Shown here piece after piece: positions 16,226 through 24,104 of a DNA stretch of 34,868 bases (the stretch's first letter is position 1; every line of letters begins with the position of its first letter). Origin of the DNA: Bacteroidia bacterium. Its GTDB lineage: Bacteria; Bacteroidota; Bacteroidia; J057; JANWXU01. The stretch covers positions 1-34,868 of the forward strand of contig JANWXU010000033.1 of NCBI GenBank assembly GCA_025057395.1, in the 5' to 3' direction. The notes under the pieces were generated by a model that was not told the DNA's origin, ran no database searches, and saw only the letters and a list, made by a program, of their open reading frames with translations. Both the position numbers and the translations under genes were made by a program.

Positions 16226-17620
16226 TTATAAGTGAATCACTTCGCCATAAGCATCTGCGGCAGCTTCCATAATTGCTTCAGACATGGTAGGGTGGGGGTG
16301 AACGGATTTGATAATTTCATGTCCTGTAGTTTCTAGTTTTCGGGCAGTAACTACCTCCGCTATCATTTCTGTTACATTGGAGCCTAGCATGTGGGCGCCT
16401 AAAAATTCTCCATATTTAGCATCAAAAATTACTTTTACAAATCCTTCCTTTTTACCGGCAGCGCTTGCTTTACCGGAGGCAGTAAATGGGAATTTCCCTA
16501 CTTTAATTTGATATCCTGCTGCAATAGCTTTTTGTTCAGTGTAGCCCACAGAAGCCACTTCTGGCTGGCAATACACACAATTAGGAATATTGTTATAGTC
16601 CAAAGGTTCTGGATGATGTCCTGCAATTTTTTCAACGCAAATAATTCCTTCGGCTGAAGCTTTGTGTGCTAAAGCTGGGCCATGAACAATATCGCCAATA
16701 GCATAAATTCCTGGCACGTTGGTTTGATAATACTCGTTTACTTTAATTTTTCCATTTTCTGTTTTTACACCCAGTTTATCTAATCCAATTTCTTCTAGGT
16801 TGGCTACTACTCCAACAGCTGAAAGCAATACATCTGCCTCTAAAGTGAGTACTCCTGTAGGAGTTTCGATTTTGGCCTTAACCCCATTTTCTTGTTTATA
16901 TACTTCTACAACTTTAGAGGAGGTTAAAATTTCAATACCATTTTTTTTGAAGATACGCATTAATTGTTTGGATACGTCCTCGTCTTCAGCAGGTAAAATG
17001 CGATCCAGGTATTCAATAACAGTTACTTTTGTGCCCAAAGTATTATAGAAATAGGCAAATTCTGTACCTATAGCGCCAGAGCCCATTATGAGCATGGTTT
17101 TAGGAAGGCTAGAAAGTGTCATGGCTTTGCGGTAGCCAATGATTTTTTGATCATCTATTTCCATTCCGGGAAGAGAGCGAGCACGTCCCCCTGTAGCGAT
17201 GATAATATGAGGGGCCGAAAAAACCTCTGCAGAGCCGTTATCATAGGTAACTTGCACTTCGCCCGGTTTTATTAATTTACCAAAGCCCTTGAGTACTTGT
17301 ATACGGTTTTTGCGGAATAGGAATTGTATTCCTCTGCTCATTCCGTCGGCAACATCGCGGCTACGTTTAATAATTGCACTAAAATCTACTTTTACATCAC
17401 CAACATGAAAACCATATTCACTGGCATGATTAAAGTAGTCCATTACTTCGGCACTTTTTAAAAGTGCTTTAGTAGGAATACATCCCCAGTTCAAACATAT
17501 ACCTCCTAGATTTTCTCTTTCTACTACTGCTGTTTTCAAACCCAATTGTGATGCTCGTATAGCTGCCACGTATCCACCGGGGCCGCTACCTATTACTATT
17601 AAATCATAATTTTTCTCCAT
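16226..17620 (-). CDS. lpdA: Dihydrolipoyl dehydrogenase (E3)
   Basis: A 464-aa FAD-dependent disulfide oxidoreductase that reoxidises lipoamide in pyruvate/2-oxoacid dehydrogenase and glycine cleavage complexes, giving NADH. Seen: FAD GxGxxG at 11-16 (GSGPGG), redox disulfide Cys42-Cys47 in GGICLNWGCIPTKA, a second NAD-binding region (GSGAIGTEFAYFYN), the late FAD motif YAIGDIVHGPALAHKA, and the C-terminal active-site His443/Glu448 (HPHPTMSEA). Length is typical. No E1 or E2 gene is adjacent, so it may serve several complexes. A -7 box (TATTTTTG) lies 48 bases upstream of the start. Confidence 0.97.
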   Translation of the reverse strand: MEKNYDLIVIGSGPGGYVAAIRASQLGLKTAVVERENLGGICLNWGCIPTKALLKSAEVMDYFNHASEYGFHVGDVKVDFSAIIKRSRDVADGMSRGIQFLFRKNRIQVLKGFGKLIKPGEVQVTYDNGSAEVFSAPHIIIATGGRARSLPGMEIDDQKIIGYRKAMTLSSLPKTMLIMGSGAIGTEFAYFYNTLGTKVTVIEYLDRILPAEDEDVSKQLMRIFKKNGIEILTSSKVVEVYKQENGVKAKIETPTGVLTLEADVLLSAVGVVANLEEIGLDKLGVKTENGKIKVNEYYQTNVPGIYAIGDIVHGPALAHKASAEGIICVEKIAGHHPEPLDYNNIPNCVYCQPEVASVGYTEQKAIAAGYQIKVGKFPFTASGKASAAGKKEGFVKVIFDAKYGEFLGAHMLGSNVTEMIAEVVTARKLETTGHEIIKSVHPHPTMSEAIMEAAADAYGEVIHL

Positions 17621-17667
17621 TTTATTGCTTCAAGCTAGTGTTTGACCATTTTCAAGATGCTCTTATA

Positions 17668-17675
17668 CAAAAATA
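17668..17675 (-). promoter_or_regulatory. -7 element upstream of lpdA
   Basis: TATTTTTG on the - strand, perfect TAnnTTTG, 48 bases before the ATG. At the 20-base spacer position the sequence is TAG, not TTG, so the -33 element is imperfect. Confidence 0.45.
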
Positions 17676-17744
17676 AAATTTTTTCAAGCTACTTACTATA
17701 GTTAGTTTTAATCTTTGCACGAAGTACCTATCGGGCAAGTTTTT

Positions 17745-17785
17745 AAATCAAAAATGGCATGCTTTATGCACGCCATTTTTGATTT
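17745..17785 (-). terminator. Long inverted repeat after the zinc peptidase gene
   Basis: AAATCAAAAATGGC (17745-17758) pairs perfectly over 14 bp with 17772-17785, around a 13-base loop. It lies 28 bases past the peptidase stop codon. The T run is within the stem rather than after it, so efficiency as a terminator is uncertain. Confidence 0.6.
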
Positions 17786-17812
17786 AGTTTTGATTTAAAA
17801 AACTTTAGTTTA

Positions 17813-18517
17813 TTATTCATCGTCTCCAGAGGCACCTATAAGTTGAAATACGTAGTAGGCTAACATTGATAAAGAGCCTATTGCCGCTACTACATAAGTC
17901 ATCGCTGCCCAAAACAGAGCATCCTTAGCCATATCTTTTTCTTGCTGATTTACAATTCCACGCTCCGTCATCCAGGCTAGTGCTCTGCGACTAGCATCAA
18001 ATTCGACTGGAAGAGTAACGAGGCTAAATAAAGTCATTATACTATATGCTCCTACGATTATCCAAAGAATAATATGAATAGGAATAGTATTGTAGAGCAT
18101 AAAGCTTCCTACAAAACTAAAGAGCATAATTATATTTAGGATAGTAGCACTTGCATTTTGCAAGGGCACAAGGGCACTTCGAAACTGCAGCATACTATAA
18201 GCAGTAGCATGCTGCACAGCATGACCACATTCATGAGCTGCTACTGCTACCGAAGCCGCAGAACTGCCATAGTAAACAGATTCACTTAAGTTTACGGTTT
18301 TTTCTAATGGATTGTAATGGTCTGTTAATTCGCCTGGTACACAGGTTACTTGCACATCATAAATTCCATAGCTTTTTAACATCATCTCTGCCGCTTCTTT
18401 GCCTGTTAGACCTGAATGAAGTCCTACTTGTGAATACTCTTCAAATTTGCTTCTTAATCGTGCACTTACAAGCCAGCTAATGATAAAAACAGCACCTAAA
18501 ATAATCCAGTATAACAT
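17813..18517 (-). CDS. Membrane zinc metallopeptidase (YugP-like)
   Basis: A 234-aa integral membrane protein. Seen: N-terminal membrane anchor (1-18), the metal motif HECGH at 95-99 preceded by AAVAVAAH-type residues, further membrane segments near 125-145, 148-168 and 205-225, and a conserved PVEFDAS (170-176) whose Glu172 is the likely third zinc ligand. This architecture and length match the neutral zinc metallopeptidase family that includes Bacillus YugP. Substrate unknown; membrane protein quality control is a common suggestion, not shown here. Short acidic C-terminus (GDDE). Confidence 0.9.
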   Translation of the reverse strand: MLYWIILGAVFIISWLVSARLRSKFEEYSQVGLHSGLTGKEAAEMMLKSYGIYDVQVTCVPGELTDHYNPLEKTVNLSESVYYGSSAASVAVAAHECGHAVQHATAYSMLQFRSALVPLQNASATILNIIMLFSFVGSFMLYNTIPIHIILWIIVGAYSIMTLFSLVTLPVEFDASRRALAWMTERGIVNQQEKDMAKDALFWAAMTYVVAAIGSLSMLAYYVFQLIGASGDDE

Positions 18518-18707
18518 AACCTTCAGTAGTTTTTGGGTAGTAGTAAATTACTGTTCTTTAATTGAACAATAGATTAAGGTTACAAAGTTGTGAAATATGC
18601 TTATATAATACGTATAAAGGTTGATTAAGTTTTTAAATAGTAAAGTAAGGTAGAGTTTGAATTAAAACTAAGAATGCTTAATCTACTATAAAACAAGGGA
18701 AAGAATG

Positions 18708-18731
18708 AAAAAATTTGCAAAGCAATTTTTT
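18708..18731 (-). terminator. Probable terminator of the arginine deiminase-ctlX unit
   Basis: On the - strand AAAAAATTGC, loop TTT, then GCAAATTTTTT: a 10-bp stem with one bulged A and the T-tract inside the 3' arm. It begins 12 bases past the ctlX stop codon. Confidence 0.55.
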
Positions 18732-18743
18732 ACCATGTGATGT

Positions 18744-19721
18744 TTATTTAGGTAAGAGATGGATTTCGGCAAGCATGCAACGAGCACTTCCGCCTCCGAA
18801 TTTTTCGATAGTGTACAATGGGGCTGTAATTAGCTTACCATAACGTGCTAAAGTTTTGATTTGTGTATTGTTTAAAGACTTAAGCGCTTGCTCCGAAAGT
18901 ACAATAAGATGCTCATTGAATCGATTTTTAATTTCTAGCAAGTTGCCAGCAAAGCTGCGCATTTGTTCGAAGGTTAAAGGTATAATTTCTTTACCTGTGG
19001 CTTCCAGCTTTTGAATTACTTTATTTCTGTCAAATATATCTGTAATAGAATCAACTACAATTACTGCAAAATGTTCCCCTACGCTCATCATTACATTAGT
19101 ATGATATATGGGCTGCCCTAATGGGTCAGTCGCTTCAAAAGAGATAAGCTCGTACCCCATTTTTTGCGCCCAGGTTTGTAATAGAATCAGGTGTGTACGA
19201 GGCGATAAGCAAGCATACGCAATATAATTAGGGCGATCTAATACTAGGCTCCCTGTTCCTTCTAAAAAAATGTTATCGTTAGCCCAGGAAGTGTAGTCCC
19301 ACACTTGATATACCTGATACTTTTGCTTCAGCATTTCAACGATGTCTCGTCGTACTTCTTCCCTTCGGTTAAGAGCAAACATAGGATACAATACTATTGT
19401 TCCGTCTATGTGGGTTGTGATCCAATTATTAGGGAACAAAGCACAGGGTTTTACGGGCGTAGGAGTATCTTCTATTACGAGGGTATCCACATGGTTTGCT
19501 TCCAGTACTCGTTGTAATCCTTCAAATTCTTGAAGAGCTGCCAAGTGAATAAGCTTTGCATTGCCGTTGAAATCAGCGTTACTTTGAAAAGCATTGGTGC
19601 CCGCTGTTTGTTCGTTAAAGCCAAAGTTGGCTGGTCGAATAAGAAGAATATTGGCCGTACATTGGGGCTGTAGGGTTCGATGGGTACTATTTTTATTTTC
19701 TGTAAATTGCATATCTTCCAT
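18744..19721 (-). CDS. ctlX: CtlX-type citrulline hydrolase (amidinotransferase superfamily)
   Basis: A 325-aa cytosolic protein of the guanidino-group-modifying enzyme superfamily. Seen: FPNNW (96-100), EGTGS (154-158), His207 in YHTNVMMSVG, and catalytic-type Cys315 in GGGSARCML. The NNW/TGS signature separates it from true arginine deiminases and fits CtlX. A citrulline ureidase of this group in Francisella converts citrulline to ornithine, CO2 and ammonia; that activity here is inference. It starts 5 bases after the arginine deiminase gene ends, so the two are one operon and the product of the first is the probable substrate of the second. ATG 19721 or ATG 19712 could be used. Confidence 0.87.
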   Translation of the reverse strand: MEDMQFTENKNSTHRTLQPQCTANILLIRPANFGFNEQTAGTNAFQSNADFNGNAKLIHLAALQEFEGLQRVLEANHVDTLVIEDTPTPVKPCALFPNNWITTHIDGTIVLYPMFALNRREEVRRDIVEMLKQKYQVYQVWDYTSWANDNIFLEGTGSLVLDRPNYIAYACLSPRTHLILLQTWAQKMGYELISFEATDPLGQPIYHTNVMMSVGEHFAVIVVDSITDIFDRNKVIQKLEATGKEIIPLTFEQMRSFAGNLLEIKNRFNEHLIVLSEQALKSLNNTQIKTLARYGKLITAPLYTIEKFGGGSARCMLAEIHLLPK

Positions 19722-19726
19722 GGTTG

Positions 19727-21190
19727 TTATAGGTTTAATGGAGATTCACGGAGTAAAGGCATAGTCATGCAGCGCGAGCCTCCTCTTGCTCGGGAAAGTT
19801 CAGCAGAGGGGAGAAGAATTAAAGTATTTTCAAGGGTATCAGGGTTCAATTCTTTATTTTCAAATTTTTCAAGTAGTTCTTGTACTTCAATTATTCGAAA
19901 GCCTTCTTTTTCAAAGCTCTCGGCAGTTCGGGTGTTCCTGTCGTAGCCGATTACTACTCCTTCTTTTAAGGCTACTACGTTGCAGGAGTCGGTCCACTGC
20001 TCCCTTTGTCCGTAAGGGAAAATATTCCCTCCCGAATAGATGAATCGTGTTTTTTCTTTTGAGTGTAATTCATTTTCACTGATATCTTCCAATAAATCTT
20101 CTAGATAAGCAAAATTACGAGGACAATCTTCTTTACCTTTTTCAAATTGGGTGATAACTACTTTTTCGGAGGTGATTTGGATAGGTAAGTATTGTTGGTG
20201 GAATTCTGCTTCTTTTTTAGCAATGCCCGCCCGTGTGAAAGCATCAAATATTACCCAGATATTGCGTTTCACTTGTGTGAAGATAGTATCTATGTGCATG
20301 TATAGTCTCTTTTTGGGTATTTGAATTACCGTAATTTTTTTGACTAGGTCTTTTTGAAATAGAGTACTAATAATTTGATTTACTGCGTAGGCTGAAGTTC
20401 TTTCACTGCATCCTACTAAAAGGTGATCTGGAGTAGGTATCATAAAATCGCCCCCTTCGAGCGTGAGCTTGTTTGCATTTTTTTCTTTGTTAGTAAGTAA
20501 AAAATATTGTTGACTGTCCTGAATTTCAATGATTTTATCTCGATATTCGGCAAAAAAAGGATGGTGATAAAAAATATACTTTACAAGTAGTTGTTCCCTT
20601 AGCCGAGCAAGTTTGGATGGTTTATTGAGAAGAATATGGTCTTTGATTACGATACCTACGTCTCGAGTAAATATAAAGTTGATAATAGGATTAAAAATTA
20701 ATTGATTCCCAGGTAAGGATCCTGAAATAAGGGTATTAGCTAGTTCTTTAGGTTGTAGTTTTAATAGAGACTGTTGTAGGGCATAAGACTTAAACTCAAT
20801 AGCACATACTGCTGCTACTAAAGAACTTTTTACCCATTCTTCTTCTAGGATATCACTCAGTAATTTTTGGGGGTCTAGAACTTTGGTAGAATTAAAGTAG
20901 TCGGGATGGCTAGGCTTATAAAAATTTCTGTTATTATGAGGAGCGTCTATTTCTGCGATTTTGCCGGCTACTTTTTCCCTATCTAAAAAGTAAAGCAAAA
21001 GCTTAATAAAATAATCATATTCTTGCCTTCGCATAGTTTCTAGGTGTATAATATCGTCAAATAGCCACTCTCGAGCTTTTGAGGGAATTACTTTTCCCAA
21101 GCCGCTATCTGGGCTGTGAATGATTACTCGCTTTAAGGTTCCTATTTCAGAATCTATATATATATCTTTATCCCTTGAGTTGGATTGCAT
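19727..21190 (-). CDS. arcA: Arginine deiminase
   Basis: A 487-aa enzyme hydrolysing arginine to citrulline and ammonia. All four active-site positions of the family can be placed: Asp177 (FIFTRDVG), Glu245 (LEGGDFM), His299 (MHIDT) and Cys474 (RGGSRCMTMP). The length exceeds classical ArcA (about 400-410 aa); extra residues lie mainly in the N-terminal helical part and near 340-400. No arcB (ornithine carbamoyltransferase), arcC (carbamate kinase) or arcD antiporter is near; instead ctlX follows by 5 bases. The upstream region is shared with divergent fabG (262 bases), where only weak promoter matches are visible. ATG at 21190 follows an AT-rich leader. Confidence 0.9.
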   Translation of the reverse strand: MQSNSRDKDIYIDSEIGTLKRVIIHSPDSGLGKVIPSKAREWLFDDIIHLETMRRQEYDYFIKLLLYFLDREKVAGKIAEIDAPHNNRNFYKPSHPDYFNSTKVLDPQKLLSDILEEEWVKSSLVAAVCAIEFKSYALQQSLLKLQPKELANTLISGSLPGNQLIFNPIINFIFTRDVGIVIKDHILLNKPSKLARLREQLLVKYIFYHHPFFAEYRDKIIEIQDSQQYFLLTNKEKNANKLTLEGGDFMIPTPDHLLVGCSERTSAYAVNQIISTLFQKDLVKKITVIQIPKKRLYMHIDTIFTQVKRNIWVIFDAFTRAGIAKKEAEFHQQYLPIQITSEKVVITQFEKGKEDCPRNFAYLEDLLEDISENELHSKEKTRFIYSGGNIFPYGQREQWTDSCNVVALKEGVVIGYDRNTRTAESFEKEGFRIIEVQELLEKFENKELNPDTLENTLILLPSAELSRARGGSRCMTMPLLRESPLNL

Positions 21191-21452
21191 ATAATTTTTT
21201 TAAGTTTTCAATATTTTAAGTTTTACTCAATTTTTGGTAAGATACAAAAGATTCAATAAAGGCAAAAAACAAAATTTTTATGGTTAAGGCAAATTCATTA
21301 GAAGTACAGATAGATTTACTATAGCTAAATTTCAAGTTAAGCATATGAAGCTACATTAGCTATGAGCTTATTGCTAAGTAAAGAATAGATTTATTCTGTC
21401 TTGTTGAATAAAATTTGTAAATTAGAAATTTAAATATTGAAAATTATAAACG

Positions 21453-22202
21453 ATGGGATTATTAACGAATCGGGTAGTATTAGTAACAGGCGGTTCTCGA
21501 GGAATTGGGAAAGCAATAGTGGAAACTTTTGCGAAGGAAGGGGCGGTAGTGTTTTTTACTTATGCTCAGTCGGTGGAAAAAGCTCAGCAAATAGAAGGTG
21601 AAATGCGAGCTCATGGTTTCCAGGTTACTGCTTTTCAAGCAAATGGCTGTGATGCAGCCCAAGTAGAAAATGTTATTAACCATGTAGTGGAAACTACAGG
21701 TAAAATTGATACAGTGATTAATAACGCAGGAATTACTAAAGACAATATAGTGCTTCGCCTTACAGAAGCTCAATGGGAAGAGGTAATGAATACAAACCTG
21801 AAAAGTGTTTTTCTTTATACTAAAGCGGCGGCAAAAGTAATGTTAGGGCAAAAATATGGTAATTTCATCAATATTAGTTCAGTGGTAGGAGTAGCAGGGA
21901 ATGCGGGCCAAAGTAATTATGCGGCTAGTAAAGCAGGAATTATTGGCTTTACGCGCTCTGTTGCTAAAGAGTTAGCTTCTAGAAATATTCGCGCTAATGT
22001 AATTGCGCCAGGCTACATTTCTACAGAAATGACGCAAGCTATTTCTGAAGAAGCTCGAAAAAAATGGGAGGAGTCAATCCCCTTGGGGCGTGCCGGAACT
22101 CCTGAAGAAGTGGCTAGGGTAGCTCTATTCCTAGCTTCCGACCTAGCTTCCTATGTCACTGGTAGTGTTATTTACGTAGATGGGGGTAGCCATATAGCTT
22201 AA
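21453..22202 (+). CDS. fabG: 3-oxoacyl-ACP reductase
   Basis: A 249-aa classical short-chain dehydrogenase. NADP-binding TGGSRGIG at 12-19, NNAG at 90-93, and the Ser143-Tyr156-Lys160 triad spaced as in E. coli FabG. IAPGYISTEMT and the closing YVTGSVIYVDGGSHIA are the FabG ending. It reduces 3-oxoacyl-ACP in fatty acid elongation. No acpP or fabD/F neighbours. The next gene begins 32 bases downstream, suggesting a three-gene unit with the cyclase-family and BadF-type genes. Confidence 0.95.
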   Translation: MGLLTNRVVLVTGGSRGIGKAIVETFAKEGAVVFFTYAQSVEKAQQIEGEMRAHGFQVTAFQANGCDAAQVENVINHVVETTGKIDTVINNAGITKDNIVLRLTEAQWEEVMNTNLKSVFLYTKAAAKVMLGQKYGNFINISSVVGVAGNAGQSNYAASKAGIIGFTRSVAKELASRNIRANVIAPGYISTEMTQAISEEARKKWEESIPLGRAGTPEEVARVALFLASDLASYVTGSVIYVDGGSHIA

Positions 22203-22234
22203 AGTAACCACATACCACAGCTTAAATTATTTTG

Positions 22235-23059
22235 ATGCCTAGTTTAAGAATTTTGCACCAAGGTAAAATACTAGTTCCCCAATTGAATAATCCTATTAGC
22301 TTGGCTATTCCCTTAAACTTTGATGGCCAGCAGCCTAATCATTTTGATGCTCCTTATGCGATGAGCCATGCTTACCAAACTAACAACTTCATAGGAGATG
22401 TTCAAAAAGGAGGTAGTTGCAATGTAAAAACTATCATTTTTACTCCCCATTGTAATGGCACCCATACAGAGTGTGTGGGGCACATTACTTATGAAAAAGT
22501 TTCGATACATTCGGTATTTCATCTTCCTTTATGCTTAGCACTATTGATTTCAGTTGAGCCCCAAAAAGCAATTACTACGCGGGAACCCTATACTCCTCCC
22601 TTAGCTCCTGAAGATGAGGTAATTACTCTGGAAAAAATCCAAGGAGCAATTGAAAAAGCAGCTAAAGAAAAAGTGAAAGCCTTAATTGTACGAACTTTGC
22701 CTAATTCTGAAGAAAAAAAAGTAAGAAAATATAGTCAGCAGTTGCCCACTTTCTTTACTCGCCCTGCTATTGAAGCCATTAGTCAACTGCCTATTCTACA
22801 TTTACTAGTAGATTTCCCTTCTATAGATAAAATGTACGATGAGGGTAAACTTACGGCACATCATATTTTTTGGGGGGTAGAGGAGGGTGCAAATAGTTTA
22901 AATGTTCAGGTGAAACTGCATCGGACAATAACCGAAATGATTTATGTACCAGAAAATGTACCTGATGGTCTATATCTATTGAATTTGCAGGTTGCCCCCT
23001 TTTTGAGTGATGCTGCTCCCGCTAATCCTATTATTTTTACTTTAAAGTACTTAAAATGA
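22235..23059 (+). CDS. Cyclase-family (kynurenine formamidase-like) hydrolase
   Basis: A 274-aa protein of the metal-dependent cyclase/formamidase family. The family motif HxGTHxDxPxH appears here as NGTHTECVGH, with Glu in place of the usual Asp and without the Pro, around residues 69-78. NFDGQQPNHFDAP near the N-terminus and VRTLPNSEEKK in the middle match positions of the fold. Substrate unknown; kynurenine formamidase activity should not be assumed. ATG 22235 is chosen over TTG 22232. The stop overlaps the ATG of the BadF-type gene (ATGA, 4 bases), a sign of translational coupling. Confidence 0.8.
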   Translation: MPSLRILHQGKILVPQLNNPISLAIPLNFDGQQPNHFDAPYAMSHAYQTNNFIGDVQKGGSCNVKTIIFTPHCNGTHTECVGHITYEKVSIHSVFHLPLCLALLISVEPQKAITTREPYTPPLAPEDEVITLEKIQGAIEKAAKEKVKALIVRTLPNSEEKKVRKYSQQLPTFFTRPAIEAISQLPILHLLVDFPSIDKMYDEGKLTAHHIFWGVEEGANSLNVQVKLHRTITEMIYVPENVPDGLYLLNLQVAPFLSDAAPANPIIFTLKYLK

Positions 23060-23940
23060 ATAATCATTATTTAGTAGTAGATTGTGGTTCTACTAAGGCT
23101 GATTGGCGAGTTTTTGATACTACCCAAGTAGTAGAGGGTGTAGGGTCGGTGGGTTTTAATCCATCTATTGAAAAGCCTGAAGATATAAAGGAAATCATAG
23201 CCTTGCGGGTGGTGCCTAAGTTTCAAAAGTATACTTTAAATCAAATTTTTTTTTATGGAGCGGGCTGTAGCAGTGCTTCTATACAGCATTTTATGCAGAT
23301 ATTGCTGCATGAAATATTTCAGACTCCTGTTTCCCAAATATATGTTGCAGAAGATCTAATGGGAGCTGTATATGCAACAGCGGAGGAAAGGGCAGGAATT
23401 GTAGCTATTTTGAGTACGGGCTCCAATTCTTGTTATTTTGAAAATGGCAAGATAGTAGAACAATGGGGGGGAAACGGCTACTTGTTAGGAGACGAGGGAA
23501 GTGGTGCAGATATGGGTAAAAGACTCCTTAAAGGGCTACTAGATAAAAAGTTTCCTTCCGAAATTGAAAGAGAGCTTCAAAATTATACACAACTGCCCCT
23601 AAAAGAATTAAGGCAGGCAGTTTATGCTCATAAGACTCCTAATCGTTTTTTAGGAAGCCTATCGTACTTTATTTTTCAACTGCAAACCCACCCCACTATA
23701 AAGCAACTTATTCGAAATGCATTTGAGGATTTTTTAAAGACTGCTCTTTTGAACTACAAGCAGCATGCAGAAGTTCCAACTTATTTTATAGGCTCTATTG
23801 CCTGGTATTTTCAAGCTCATCTTCTTGAGGTATTACAAGAATATAATTATCCCCCTCCTCGAAAAATTATTCATAAGCCTATCGAGGAATTAGTTGCTTT
23901 TCACCAAAAGCAATTTCAAATGAATAGAAAATTAGTCTAA
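23056..23940 (+). CDS. BadF/BadG-type ATPase, N-acetylglucosamine kinase-like
   Basis: A 294-aa protein of the ASKHA fold. The phosphate-1 motif is VVDCGSTKADW (7-17), a phosphate-2-like region is ILSTGSNSCYF, and GGNGYLLGDEGSGADMGK follows, a pattern found in bacterial GlcNAc-type kinases. Bacteroidota carry this as a short BadF-family protein, usually annotated N-acetylglucosamine kinase; sugar phosphorylation in amino-sugar or cell-wall recycling is the likely role but unproven. Start ATG overlaps the stop of the cyclase-family gene. Confidence 0.85.
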   Translation: MNNHYLVVDCGSTKADWRVFDTTQVVEGVGSVGFNPSIEKPEDIKEIIALRVVPKFQKYTLNQIFFYGAGCSSASIQHFMQILLHEIFQTPVSQIYVAEDLMGAVYATAEERAGIVAILSTGSNSCYFENGKIVEQWGGNGYLLGDEGSGADMGKRLLKGLLDKKFPSEIERELQNYTQLPLKELRQAVYAHKTPNRFLGSLSYFIFQLQTHPTIKQLIRNAFEDFLKTALLNYKQHAEVPTYFIGSIAWYFQAHLLEVLQEYNYPPPRKIIHKPIEELVAFHQKQFQMNRKLV

Positions 23941-24001
23941 AAGATTACAATATTAGTAGTTTGCTCCTATTTGTTTTTTATGAGGCATAAAAGAATTTAT
24001 A

Positions 24002-24009
24002 TAATTTTG
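24002..24009 (+). promoter_or_regulatory. -7-like element upstream of the 364-aa orphan gene
   Basis: TAATTTTG matches TAnnTTTG fully, 95 bases before ATG 24105. No TTG is found 17-23 bases upstream, so the assignment is weak. A small dyad TTTTATG-AGG-CATAAAA (23976-23992) lies just before it. Confidence 0.3.
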
Positions 24010-24104
24010 AGAATCTAATATTCCCAATCAATAACATTTATAATTTTTTGCCGTAAAACGATTTATTAAATGCAATAAAAACCAAAGTTTATGGATAAAA
24101 TAAT

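Noticed and set aside
4301-20512. An 18-base match, TAAGTAAAAAATATTGTT, near 4299-4316 and again near 20495-20512
   Set aside because: One copy lies inside the arginine deiminase coding sequence and the word is AT-only apart from two G; chance in AT-rich DNA is the simpler reading.
22235-23059. Naming the cyclase-family gene kynB
   Set aside because: The metal-binding motif differs from kynurenine formamidase and no tryptophan-degradation genes are nearby.
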